A stretch of 64,000 nt of DNA from Hirudo medicinalis. Taxonomy: Eukaryota > Annelida > Clitellata > Hirudinida > Hirudinidae. Both the position numbers and the translations under genes were made by a program. The stretch spans positions 49,110 through 113,109 of the forward strand of contig MPNW01000016.1 of assembly GCA_011800805.1 (NCBI GenBank), in the 5' to 3' direction. How positions within the stretch are numbered: the first letter of the stretch is position 1; every line of letters starts with the position of its first letter. Below the pieces are notes generated by a model, which was not told where the DNA came from, did not search any database, and saw nothing but the letters and a program-made list of their open reading frames with translations. Below are positions 23,805 to 36,000 of this stretch, piece after piece.

Positions 23805-26800
23805 TTATTTTTTATGTCTCTTTGTTTTTGGTCCTCTCTTTGAAATGTCTCTCTTTCTTTTCATACCTGATGACCTTCTTTCTTGTGCCTGCTCCCATTT
23901 CATTTGTTTCATTGCTAATAGACAAAAAAAACATGTTGTATAACTAAATATTCAAATCAAAACAAGCATTTCATTATCATTGTCAAGCAAGTAAAAAACC
24001 TTTTTCTGAGGGAATCCCTAAGGCAGCTATGCCTCCATCTTCATCTTCTGTGAGTTCATCAGTGTCAGAAAAGTCATCATCACTGTCAAAGAGTGATTCA
24101 CGATCATCATCATCTTCAAAGATGTCCCCAAAGTCACTTCCAAAATCAACATCTTTGTCGTCATCCACAGGATCAAAGACATCTTCCTCATCAAAGATGG
24201 ATTCCTTATCTGACTCTTTGCTTTTAAAACAGAGTTAGTTAGTCAGTTTGAAAAATAGCATGCATTCTGTAAACCAACCTTTCATCTTCCTTTTCCTTGA
24301 GCTCTGAAACAAATACAGCATTGTTTAAAATTATATATGAAAAAGATGTGAACTGATATTATCTAAGAACTAAAATGAAAGATGACTCAAACCATCTCCT
24401 GCTTTCTTGGGATTCTTGGAAAGGAATCGCTCGAGCAATCTTTTAAAAGTAAAGTCTGCCAAAGGATCTCCTGAGTATTTAATGATTCCTCCCTAAAAGA
24501 ATAAATTTGAATGACTAATTGTTGCTTCTTTGGCTCATACGCCAATTTTCAATTTTATTTTGTACGTTAAATGAAAAATTTTATCCACTTACTTCCAAAA
24601 GTGTTTTTGCAAACAATGAGATTGTGGGATGGCAATGATTAACAAGAGTGATTAATTCCCAGGTACATTCGAGATCAGCCCTACAATACAGAGGATTTCT
24701 GTGCAATGGGTCGTAACGGCTCAGTCGATCTAGAAGAATAAGAACTCCACTCAGTAAAAGCAATAGAATCCTCCAATCAGTTATTTGCAAAATACAAATA
24801 ATTACAATTTGTGTTGCTTCTGTGAACCCATGATGATTGCTTGCCAGAAATATTAGGACGATCATTATCTACACTGCCCCCCTCATCGTCATCATCACCC
24901 TTGCCATTGACTTGTTGAAGGTCTTCTTCATCAATTTCATCAACAAAGTGTTCATCATCAGAATCCTCTTCCTGAAATATGATTCCAATCATCAAAAAAT
25001 ACAAATATTTAAAAAATGTATTCAGTAGTAATAAACCTTGAACATAGCAACTGCAAAGCAGCTTAATCATAATTATTATTATTGCTTATTAAAATTAAAG
25101 CTTAGTTTAACCTCAACAGTCTTCAGAGTTTTGATCATGTTTGGTTTTTCCTTGGACACTTCAGACAAAACAAGTAAAGCGCTGCAAACCAAAGGAGGTG
25201 ACATCGAATGGCAAATCTGCAGAAGTCGTTTGGCGAATGCCTGAACAATTTTAAAGAATGTTTTAGAATGTGTTTGAAAATAACAATAAATGAAAATATC
25301 ACTTACTTGCACTCTTCTCTCCAAGACATCATTTTTCATGCTTTGACAAAGTAGGTTGAGGAAGAGGGGCAGCTTGTTGGATGAAGGAAGTTCGGGATCG
25401 AGCAGCTTCTTGTAGAGAAGGACGTAGAAGCGGTCGCTTGATTTGTCACTGTTGAAACAAAGTTAATCAAAACTTCTGGAATTTGAACAATTCACAAGAT
25501 TTGTTTAGTTACAACCTGACATCCATGACTTGATGCAGAAGAGTAAGAGCCTGTATGCTGGTGTTGAATTTGGTCATGTGACAAATCTTATATAATGCCT
25601 CCATCTGCTCGAGAACCTTCTCCTTATTCCCTGTTCATATGAAGATATAATTGTGTGGAGTACCAATAATTAATGCCTTGTATTGTTATCATGTAACCAG
25701 AGATAATCAATGTGAATTCACTGATGCAACTGCAAACCTTTAGCATGTGGAAAGATTTTATTGACTCCTGTGAGAATGGCACTCAACATTTTAGTCTCAA
25801 TGTCACCTTTTGATATGTATAGCTAAAATCATCAAAATGCCAATCAATCAAAAAACCATCAATTTACAATCAAAGTGTAACAGCATTGATAACCAAAAGT
25901 AAAATTACTGTTGTTTCTCCAGTATTTAAAGTTGACAACAACAACACTGATTGCCCAACTAACTTTGAAAAAGCCAATGAAAATTTCAATAAGTCTGCAA
26001 GCCAAGTCGCTCTCATCATCCTGCAGCTTCAGCCCACCAAGCATACAAATTCCATAAAACCTTTAAAGTAGCAAAACAACATTTAAAGTAACAATAAATG
26101 AGATGTTGCATGTTGAACTTACTGTGCTCTCCTCGACACATTCGTCCTGTACAAAAGTCTCTCAGTTTCAAGAGCTACAACCATGTTCATTCTCTTGTGC
26201 TTCAACACTGCATGACAAGATTTGAAGGGTTTTTAAAAATAATTAAGCAATTATTTTTAAAAATAATTAAGCAATTATTTTTAGTCAGTTATCAGATGAT
26301 AAAACATTTATATGTTAAGATTGACTTTTATAAATACTAATCTCCAAGGTGATAAAGAGAATGCTACGTACACAATTTGTGGATCAAGTGAATGTCATAG
26401 GAAGCCACTTTGGATGAGAGATCACCAAGCTTGTTGATCAACATCGACAAGAGAAGCTTTTCAATCAAAAGAAAATTACTTTACTACTTAATTATAAACT
26501 ATTTTTTGAATATAGTTAAAAACGTCACACAAAAGAACCAATTACCTTCTCCTGTTCTGCATGCTCACTCAACAATTCCCAGATGACGCCTTAATTCAAT
26601 CAACAAAATTAATTTATGAACGAAACAACTGCACTCGATTTAATGCCATTAAATCCACTAACCTATTGACTTTTTTCTCAGAGCCTCAATTGTATCTCTG
26701 CTGAAGACCTGTTACAAAAGCCAACAATTATTATTTGTCTTATTATGTTATTAATAATTAATTACAGTATAATAATTTATATTTAATTAATATTATATTT

Positions 26801-28480
26801 TAAAATATTTATTCCTTGATCTGTTCAGATTCAACCTACCTCCAATGCATTTATGAAATCAGTGTAAGCTTGTTTGAGAAGTGACTCAAAATACCACAGC
26901 AACAACCTTTTGTCTCTGCTGTGTTTATTGCCACTGGAGAGTTCATTGAGTAGTCCAAGAGGATTCTGGGAATTTTATTAAAAGTGGAATTAAATTTCAA
27001 AATTCAGTAATATGTAAAAACATATTTCATATTAAACCTGGCTAAAATTTCTCAACTTTCTGTTTTTTGGAAGCAGATCTTGAAGAAATAAATCCTTCAT
27101 CGTGTCTGAAAAAATGAATTTCATAAGATTAATTCTGCAGACACCTTTCAAATATTAATTTAATTTAATATCTATATTAATAATCATTCATGTTCAGGAA
27201 TTAACCTAATGATTCAAGAGATCGTTTCTCTTTATTTAGCAGGATGATCAAGGAATTGATATATGAGATGTTGTGCAATGGGGATTCTTGTACAAAATAA
27301 ATGAAAGCGGCCATCTTATCTCCAGATGTTCCCTTCGTTGAAACAGTCCTCAACCAATCATGAGAACCTCCCTTCTTGTTTACCTTTTCTGTTTGTAGAA
27401 ACAATAATTACTATTACTCTAACATTGAGATATGACTTCAAAAATAAACATTTAAATAGACTCACTGAGTTTGTAAACTTCAACTTCCTCATCCATGATT
27501 TTCTTTGCTTCATTTTCCAGCTCCTGTTCTTTTTCTTTAGTGACAGGTTTAAATTCTTTTGGATCATTTGAAAACTTGAAAAATATGTTCAAAATTAACT
27601 TAATATTAAGTTAGTGGTTCATATATTATTAGGTGAATAAACCTCTTCAGAGTCCCAATGTCCAGGTTTAAAGAGCAGGTAGTTTCGACTGCATTGCTTA
27701 ATGCCACTCACAGAACTGCCACAAGTTTAAGAATAATAAAATAAGAATGCATGGGCAGCAACCAAAACAATTTTTACAGATTACAGTAATTTTAATAATT
27801 ATTTGCAATTATAATATAATTTCAATAAAATCACGCATTAAATCTATTAATTTTTAAAATCTTCCAAATTTGCCTTAAAACAAACCATACGATTGTTGAA
27901 TAAAATTTGATAGAAACAATAATAAACCATTCTCACCTGTCTTTTCTATTCTCAAATTTTATACTAATTTTGTCATGAAAATTGGTCTTCATTTGATTGT
28001 GCTTCTCATTTTTTTTACTATTTTTCTCATAAAAATTGATCTTCTTTTGATTGTCCTTCTTACCTTTTTTATTTATTATTTTCCTGAAAATTGTTCAAAA
28101 ACCATTATATATCCCATACATAAACCATTCAAATAAAAAAAATTGCAAGTCTTGGTATCTTATTATATAACATTAACTACTTCAGTAACGTAAACAAACT
28201 AGCCAAAAATCAATATAGGCTATTATTAAACATGTTTACGATAAATCATCTATTGATAAGTCAATAAAATATAAAGATCCACTCTAAGCGTCTATAAAGA
28301 TTATGTTAACAAACTTGCTAGTAGATGATTTGTCAAGTCCAAGTTTAGAAACCATGCCTCGAATCTGATGAATGAGTTGTAAAAATCAAACAAAATTTAA
28401 CGGATTAACGCAAACTAACTTACTTCATTCTTAATGTCGTTAACATCATCCCCAGAATTTCGTTTGTATACCTTCTTCAT
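23805..28480 (-). CDS. CEBPZ: CCAAT/enhancer-binding protein zeta homologue (CEBPZ, yeast Noc1/Mak21)
   Basis: A nucleolar protein of the CBF/Mak21 family; yeast Noc1 works in large-subunit ribosome assembly. About 20 small exons read downward from MKKVYKRNSGDDVNDIKNEV at 28480. Conserved blocks in order: CSRNYLLFKPGHWDSEE (27.7 kb), SHDWLRTVSTKGTSGDKMAA and NISYINSLIILLNKEKRSLE (27.3 kb), RDKRLLLWYFESLLKQAY (26.9 kb), VIWELLSEHAEQEK (26.6 kb), LLSMLINKLGDLSSKVASYD, LSAILTGVNKIFPHAKG, then the CBF core with DPLHRNPLYCRADLECTWEL and TISLFAKTLLE (24.7 kb) and KYSGDPLADFTFKRLLERFL (24.45 kb). A strongly acidic segment follows at 24.0-24.2 kb, then a basic tail ending PKTKRHKK. All are in the order of the family. 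The start is the only Met preceding the first conserved exon. A minus-strand AATAAA at 23782-23787 lies 18 bp past the stop. The most N-terminal exons (28.0-28.4 kb) are the least certain. Confidence 0.93.
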
Positions 28481-28726
28481 GTTTGATACTCCTATGTTGA
28501 TAACTCGTTTGTTTTAATCTCTTTTATCACTCATTAGCGATAGCATAGAGTGCATAAAACCAAAGTCAGTTTTTTAACTTGTTTTTTTTTTTAAATTTCT
28601 TGCACTAACAAAGTGTATATTTTTAGGTCACCACTATTTAAAAAAAAATCAATTTACAAAAATGCAAATAATATAACGTTTGTCACAAAATCCCAAGAAT
28701 TTAAAGAAAGTATATAAGCAGCAGCA

Positions 28727-28800
28727 GTTGTGCTCCCTAATGGTTAAGACCTCCGCTACTCACAATGACGATTTCGAAACCAGTTGTCGGAGCACTGTTC
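28727..28800 (+). ncRNA. tRNA-like sequence, probably a SINE head or tRNA pseudogene
   Basis: GTGCTCC and GGAGCAC pair as a perfect 7-bp acceptor-like stem about 60 nt apart. Between them are TGGTTAAGACCTCCGC, resembling an A box, and GATTTCGAAACCAG, resembling a B box. The T-arm does not form with a normal 5-bp stem and 7-nt loop, so this is not a normal tRNA. It lies in the intergenic space 28481-29995 between CEBPZ and RBM7, where I saw no protein gene. Confidence 0.35.
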
Positions 28801-29439
28801 TCTTGCATCTGCATCAACAAAACTAGTTATTTAACGATCGTACGGAGTACGCGTGATTAACTAATGTAAGATATTAAAACCAAAGGAAGCGCATAACGTG
28901 TACAATTGAAGTCATCTCATAAAATGAATTGGAAAAAAATGCTTGTTTCTTTAATCTCTGTTAAGAGGAGACGATATATTCAGATTCGATGGAGCTATTT
29001 CAACTGGATTTGATAGAAGGTGGTACAGTGCATGTAAGTAACTCCCACAGAAAGTTTCAAAACATTTACTACATTTAGAATTTATAAGTGGATGCAATAG
29101 ATTATCTTTGGCTGCAACAGCAGCAGGGGCGCCAAGAATGGGGGGAAGTGCCCAGGGGCCCGACAATTTTTTAGGATCCCCGGGTCTTAAAATATTATAA
29201 TCAGTTATACAAAGTTTTCAATTTATGCCTTTATAATATTGTTACTGCCATACCCAGTCAACTGCAATGATAAAGACTTACGAAAGAAATACTTGCTGGT
29301 AATTCAAAGAAAGTATAGAAATATTGTTGTTATTATAAACGCATTTTCGCATTAATACAAAAAAAAACTATATTTTTAAATAGTAATGATGTCAGCTTTG
29401 TATGATGACTTGTTTTTAAAACTTTTTTAAATTGGCTTA

Positions 29440-29540
29440 GGGGTCCGTGCGCCAACGGCATTTTGGCAGCTCAATCAGATGTGAACATGACACATCATGA
29501 CTGTTGCCATCCCTTCTGCAGGAACTTAAAATCCTGAAAT
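29440..29540 (-). mobile_element. diverged SINE copy, same family as 11385-11582
   Basis: The plus-strand segment GTGAACATGACACATCATGA, followed by TGTTGCCAT and CTGCAGGAAC, matches GTGAACACGACACATTATGA, TGTTGCTATT and ATGCAGGAAC of the full copy, in the same orientation. The body and tail are not recognisable, so this is an old, truncated copy. Flanking DNA (28801-29995) contains a G/C-rich patch near 29110-29175 but no gene. Confidence 0.6.
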
Positions 29541-29995
29541 ATCTCGCACATTCAAATTTTTGTAATAATGGATTTATTTTGATATTATTATAATTGGTGT
29601 AACAAGATACATATATTTGACCAAAATGCAACATAATTATTAAAACGATTTACCGTTCTATAATTTAGGTAATAAAACTACTATTTCTTTAAAATAATCT
29701 GGTAAAATATGATTTTTTTTATTGTTGTGACACAACGAAGAGTCTTTTATTTTTTTATAATTTCGTTCGTTTACGTTTGAACTCTGGGGCATTTACGCCG
29801 TTATATCTTCCGAAACTAAGGCAATTCCTAATTCCGTGATCAAGATTATTTCAACTTAATTTTTTAATAGGTTTGTAATATTTTTCTCGACATAAAGATA
29901 GTAGGATCACCAGACCATTAAACGCTCATAGCTTTGCCACATTTTCGTAAATCCAAATCCAATTATATAACATTAAAACTCTTTAGTTTTCAGAA

Positions 29996-30620
29996 ATGCA
30001 GCCATCAAATGAAACCGAAGACGACCGAATATTGTGGTGCGGCAACCTCCACGAAGACGTGACAGAGGAGATACTTTTTGAACTCTTCCTCCAGGTTTGT
30101 AACTATATTTTGACTTGTTATGATTAGAGTCCAACAATACATGTAATTGATAACTGTTTAGGCAGGTCCCATCTCCAAAGTAAAACTCATCACTTCAAAG
30201 GATGGCAAGCCACCATATGCATTCATAACATTTGAGCACTGTGTTTCGGTAGCTTTTGCTAAAGAATTAATGAGCAACACAAAGCTCTTTGGGAAACCAA
30301 TTAAACTACAGTTACGTAACAAGCATCAAAGTGCATCTATGGAAAGCAAAATGAAAGAACACAAAAGCTTCAATGAAGGCCTCCAACACGCATACTTACA
30401 ATACCTACAAGCTGAAAAGATTAGGGAAGTTCAGAACTTAGTCGTCCAGAACCGCAATATCAGAGCACCAATTGACCAAACGATATTCCGTTACCCAGCA
30501 TGCAATTCCTGGGCTCCAAATATCACTTTCAATCCAAATCAACAACAATGGCATCCATTCCCAATGAATTTTAATCCAAATTTTCCACTAAGCTTTAATT
30601 TTCCTGGAAATTTCAAGTGA
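29996..30620 (+). CDS. RBM7: RNA-binding protein 7-like, single RRM (NEXT complex)
   Basis: Two exons (29996-30094 and 30162-30620), phase 0 at the junction, 185 residues. One RRM fills residues 10-90: RNP2 is ILWCGNLHEDVTEEILFELF, followed by QAGPISKVKLITSKDGKPPY and RNP1 AFITFEHCVSVAFAKELM, then GKPIKLQLRN. The order and wording (EILFELFxQAGPI-x-KVK) match RBM7/RBM11, the RNA-binding subunit of the nuclear exosome targeting complex with MTR4 and ZCCHC8. The tail is Asn/Phe/Pro-rich (FNPNFPLSFNFPGNFK) and shorter than in vertebrate RBM7. The start is the first ATG, 3 nt after a TTTCAG that may be a 5' UTR acceptor. AATAAA at 30699-30704. Convergent with the KCTD gene. Confidence 0.88.
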
Positions 30621-31098
30621 ACGATTGCTGTAAATTGTTTACAATATTTATTCGACAATGTTGTGCATGGAATATTTAATTGCTGTCTATTTTTTTCTAA
30701 TAAAATTATAGTCCCTCAGATGATCCATGATACATTTAGCCTAATGTGATACGCAATGAAGGCAAGTTAAAAATTGTAGAAAAACTCTGCTTTGAATTTA
30801 AAACAATATCAAAGTAAGAGCAGCAACAATTTCAAGCATGATTTCGCCTAAAAACACAAAGGACTAGTATGCAAAATACCAAAGTATTGGAGAAAACAGT
30901 ATCAAATCGACAAGACTTCTTGGCAACATGGCCATGCTGCCAACTAAAAAACACTAAGCCTCTCGAGTTACCAAATGAGTAACCGTGTACAAAATCCAGC
31001 CCATTGCCCAGAACGACAGACGATTATTGAGATTACGAGGAATGAAATGCAACTCAACTCTCGACGACGGGTTTGCCAAAAGTGCGACGGCGAGGCCT

Positions 31099-31947
31099 TC
31101 ATGTTATGGCGGCGGGGAGGTACCAAATGTACTTGTGGATCATAAAGGATCCGTCACTGTTGGTGTTGTTAGAAAAGGAAGTTGTCACCAATTGCCATCC
31201 CGTTCCCTGGAGATGGTGGATGATGGACATTTTTGGACAAACTGAGCTGCTCACATTTACTGTCCTGAAAGGAGCTTCTCCCATCTGCAATTGAGAATTT
31301 GCTGTCTTTAGACACTAGTTTACTTATATATCTTAGCAAATGAGATCTTAGCAAAAAGGGCAAAGCACATGCTACGATAACACTATGAGATGACGTGATT
31401 TAAATAGTTGCACCTAATCAAATATCACCTGAAGATCTTTGATAGTTTTCTCGGGAAGTGGCAACATTAACAAGGCTTGCTTGGAGCCGGATATGACGAG
31501 GCCACTGTTTTTTAACTCTGTGTTGATGCCTTTAGGAGGGTCTGAATAGAACCTGTAGAAATATGCGGTCTCTTCACAATCCAACAGTTCTATGTAGTAG
31601 CCCTGTCTGCTCTTGGCAGAGTTGGCAAAAGCACGTTGCCGACCAGATTTGATGGCACAAATAAGGGCAGGGATTTGGTAAAAATCAGCCTCAGCTTCCA
31701 ATAAATCAAAATCCTTGAATCCTTGAGGAAGACAAAGCTGACCAGATCGTAAAAAATTCAAAATATGTCGAAACATGTATCCGTCCCTGTCGATGAAGTA
31801 ATTGCCTTGCTGATCAAGAGCTGTGGGATTGTATTGTCCGCCAAACATTGCACCCAACATAGAATCTACATATTTTGTTAGAGTGGTTCTGGTTGTTGTG
31901 TACAATACACCCCCAACATTCAAAGTGACTACTTCAGTCGACATCAT
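31099..31947 (-). CDS. KCTD6/KCTD21/KCTD11-type BTB protein
   Basis: Two coding exons (31947-31429 and 31284-31099), spliced at CTTCAG|GTGATA to TTGCAG|ATGGGA in phase 0, giving 234 residues, the size of KCTD6. The T1-type BTB domain fills residues 5-105: VVTLNVGGVLYTTTRTTLTK, DSMLGAMFGGQYNPTALD, GNYFIDRDGYMFRHILNFLR and FKDFDLLEAEADFYQIPALI. This is the KCASH (KCTD6/11/21) subset; in vertebrates these are CUL3 adaptors that target HDAC1 and dampen Hedgehog signalling. Without the small second exon the frame would run into the intron and stop after VIFD, which is why the splice is preferred; exon 2 supplies the C-terminal domain GWQLVTTSFSNNTNSDGSFM. A TTATTCAG upstream suggests a non-coding first exon. 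CYLD is head-to-head 1.08 kb away. Confidence 0.87.
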
Positions 31948-33023
31948 TAGTTTCCCAGGATATTTACTGAATAAAAAAAGTGAATAATATAAAGTAATTT
32001 TCAAATCTCTTCAAACTTTTTGGGCTTACTTTGTCACAAATAATGTAATAATTACACAAAGAAAGCTGATACATTCTGAGAAATGTGCACAACAGTGTTC
32101 ACTTGAAAGCTCTCTGGGGAAGTTAAGAAAATTAAAGAATGAAACCATGCATAAAGCACATCACCCTACTTTTCATCACGGCATTTTAAGCATACTGGAT
32201 CGAAATATGTGATGCATCACAACATTGGCCAAACAATGAAACGCAAAATTGTTAAAATATTCGTTTAATTACCAAAGCCCAACCTATTGCCATGAAAGTA
32301 AATAAAAACTGCCAAGTTAATCTTAAGGTTCCAATCACAGCTTGCTGTTATCCACACTTCTGAAGTTTAGTTCCATACACTAATCATCGCCAATTATCCA
32401 AGCCTGAGGGTTAGTATACGTACAAGTATAATCAGAGTTAGAAAATCTCCAATTTCAAGCTATTTGCTAATATAATAAAAACTAAACAACAATACTCAGC
32501 ATTTAATAATATGCGACACCAACAACTTGACAGGAAAATAGCAGATTGCAGTAAGAATGAATTACAATGCTTGATCGTTCCATTCCAGCCATTGATACAC
32601 TAAAATTTAATAAGAAATTTATACATTTTATTTATATTTACAGCTTATAAATTATTTGCATTTTTAAAGAACGGTTGTGTCATGCAACTCTTGTCTAGTG
32701 GGCAAGAGAAGGAGAGAGAGTTAATAAGGAAACCGCTTTAGATACAACGTTAATTAAAATATATTGAAGCAAAGAGGCTTACTTAAAATAAATGACTATA
32801 TCTAACGATATATTTTCAGGTGGTTATGATTGACGTCCTGAGCACCTGATGATTGCTAGTTTAATAGCATGCAATTTATCGTTACTGATGTATCTTAACT
32901 AGTACACATTGTATTTTAAGAAGACACACATATCACTATACAAAGCATCACTCCCGAACCAAATTTCAAGTTCGTATTTATGTTGACTGTTTTGGTTAAA
33001 CAGCATGAGGTCACTTCTCTATA
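31948..33023. promoter_or_regulatory. shared divergent promoter interval of KCTD and CYLD
   Basis: This 1,076-bp gap separates the start codons of the minus-strand KCTD gene and plus-strand CYLD. It contains a probable KCTD 5' UTR splice acceptor near 31968-31970 and otherwise A+T-rich sequence with no protein or RNA gene seen. The role as promoter is inferred only from gene orientation. Confidence 0.35.
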
Positions 33024-36000
33024 ATGGATTGTTCGACCTACTATCTCTTATTGGAAGATTCGTGTGCTACCCAAATTGGTAAGATTGACCAAGCTCTGCT
33101 ATATGTATCCGCGGGAAGTCTCTGGATGATTAACGATCAACATGATCCAATAGAAAACCTAGATCAAGTACATTCTTCATCCAACGAATCTCCATTGTAT
33201 TTGAAATCATGTGAACTAATAAACGTATATCTATCGTGCTCTCAAAAAGCAGTGCTTTCCATAAGTGAAATTGAATTCGAGCTATTGTTGGCTGTTGACT
33301 CGTTTGCAGAAAGGAAAAAAATATCAACAGAAACTAATATGTTAAATATTGGAAGAGATATTTATGATCGTTATCTAGACCAATTTGTTTCTGGGCAAAT
33401 GTGTGAGATCTATGTTACAGTAATAAATTACCCAGGTCTGATGGATAATACCTGTGGGCTGATCCATTATGTTGGATCTCTGCCATCCAGACCAGGCATT
33501 TGGTTTGGAGTTAAGCTTCCATTTGTGAGTTCTCACATTAGCTATTGCATTAATTATTACATTAACTATGTGACCTTTTACACATCCTTCTTGTTGTTTA
33601 GGTTTTTAGGGGTATTGGATCAACAGATGGCTCATTCAAGGGGAAGAGATTTTTTGAATGTGATGAACATTGTGGACTATTTTTAAGCATTGACAAAATG
33701 TCAGTTTATCAACCTCTTAAAGATTTTGAAAACATGGATTTCCCAGAAGATTGCTCCAGCAAGTCAGATGTTGTTTCAGTTTGCGAGGCACCGACTTGTA
33801 ACTCATCTGCTTTGAGTCTGGCAAGACTTCCATTGGAATTAGGTGAAAGAATTGTTTGGATAAGTGATGATGGTCCTGAACTAGGAACAGTCAGGTGGAT
33901 TGGCATTCTTCCAGATGCCAAGGTTAAAGAGTACATGATCGGGGTTGAGTTTGTAAGTGGCAAGCGATGTTAACAAGGAGCTTAATTTCTTGAGAATTAC
34001 TTTGAACATATTTTTAGGACAGACCTATTGGGACAGGAACTGGCAAATACAATAATGAGCAGCTGTTCAGAACGGCTCAGAATCACGCCTCCCTCATCCC
34101 AGCGATAGGCCTCATGAAAGCAGAGGAATTTTTTGGGTCAAAAGATGATGTGCCTGATGCTTCCTTACCAAGTTTGATTTTTTATGCTGCAGCAGTTTAT
34201 GAACATTTTTTTTTATGAATGATGCATGTGTCAATGCAAGAACATTAGCCAGTGATGCTTTTCTGCTACAATTTTAGTTTATCAAATTAATTTTTCTAAA
34301 ATTATTTACTTTATAAAAAATCGCTTATTGATCTCACTTTGGATTTGAAGTTAATTGACTGACTAACTCTAAACATCTCCTAATTGAAATAAGTGTTTTA
34401 AGTTACTATCTGATAAGTTATTTTTTGAACTTTATTTGGAAAGGTGTACAAAATGTTGTAATATGTAAAGTTATTACTTGTTGCTATTTAAGAACATGTC
34501 GATGTCAACACTTGGCATGAATTTCCACCCCCAGAAGTTGAGAAATCCAACTTCACTGAAGCTCTTCACTCATTTGGTTTGTTGGTGTGGACCTTAAAAT
34601 TAACTTTCAATTAACAACTTTCTTTTTCATTAAATAATGAGTGAACAAATCCCCAAATTGTTGAGTTTTACTTTTTTTAAGATCAGTCAGATATGGGTTC
34701 TTCAAGTGAAACAGCCTCTCAAATATTTATGTATCAACAACCTGCTAAAATTAACAATCAACCTTCAAAGACTTTAATCAGACTTTTAACTGAGTCTAGC
34801 AACATCAGTCCTTCAGTAAGCATGGTGAGTTCTCCAAACAGTTTTGCAGTTGATGCACCAAGGCAGAAAAGCATTCACATCTCAGCTGCTTTGGAGCACT
34901 GCTATGAAAATGTTGAAAAAGATGAGACCGGACGTATTTTGAACAGAGACGCCGATTCATTTCAGGTTCGATTCCATTTTTTCATGTTTTCGTGTTTTGT
35001 AGAAAAGTTCTGTTTAAACATTGTGAATCGCAGGTTGATGCAGACAACCAACAAAGTGACTATTTAGAATATCAACCCCATGCTATGCCAACACCAACAT
35101 CTTTTCACAGAAGTTTTGACAACATTTATGCAGAAAACAAGAAGAGCAAATTCAATTCAACCAATGAGAACATGGAATATGACAGAGTAGATTCTCTTAA
35201 ATTATCTGAGGTTGCAGTGAAACACACTTTCAGTAACTTGAGGAGTCGAACCCTCGAGACTTATTCTACTACTAGGAGTATTGCTTGCAAAGTTTTCGAC
35301 GAAAATGACGTGCTACTCCGATTACCTTACACGACCGGCAGAAGTATTTTCTACGGACGTGCCGACGGTTTGATATTTTTCTCGTTATTTGCTCAACAAT
35401 TAACTAATTGATTTCTTCTCAACATTTGTGATCAAAGATGAGAGTCTGCATGCTAATAGTGGTGACTTAAACAAAGACCCTCTGCAAAACAAGAGCACTT
35501 CAACCACAAAGTCCCATCGCAGCTTCTTCAAGTTCATTTCTAAGCGCACGCCCAACATTATACTGCAGCAGATAAACAGGACCTTGAGGAATTCTTTGTT
35601 GCCTCAGAGCTTTCACAGGAGGTCTTCGTCGGATTCCGCTCCTACCGTACCCGAAAGAAGTTCCACCGTAAGGGGCAGCTTGACTTTATTTAGCAATTCC
35701 GGATGTTCCGTTCCATGTAGCAAGCCGAAGAAATAGTTTTTTGTCCAAATGAAACTGCCCCAGTGCCATGCGAAGGTCAGGTTATTTGCCTAAAATCAAG
35801 GACTGATGAGGCATACAAAGATGAGAATCTAATCATTCAAAACCTAACAGAAATAATCGAGGCCGTATCCGCAGATCCGACGGCCAGTACAATGCCTAGT
35901 AAATCCACTCGAAGTGCTGTCACATTCCAGCCCAGACCAAGCTCCCCGATACAACAGGAAAGGCAGGGACATGCCTATCCAGAGGTGGATGTCGGATCTC

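Noticed and set aside
24029..24238. Plus-strand Ser-rich open frame
   Set aside because: It is the complement of the acidic C-terminal region of CEBPZ on the minus strand.
35707..35763. Frameshift between two CYLD exons
   Set aside because: A 47-bp intron (GTAGCA...CCCCAG) joins the frames exactly, so no frameshift is needed.
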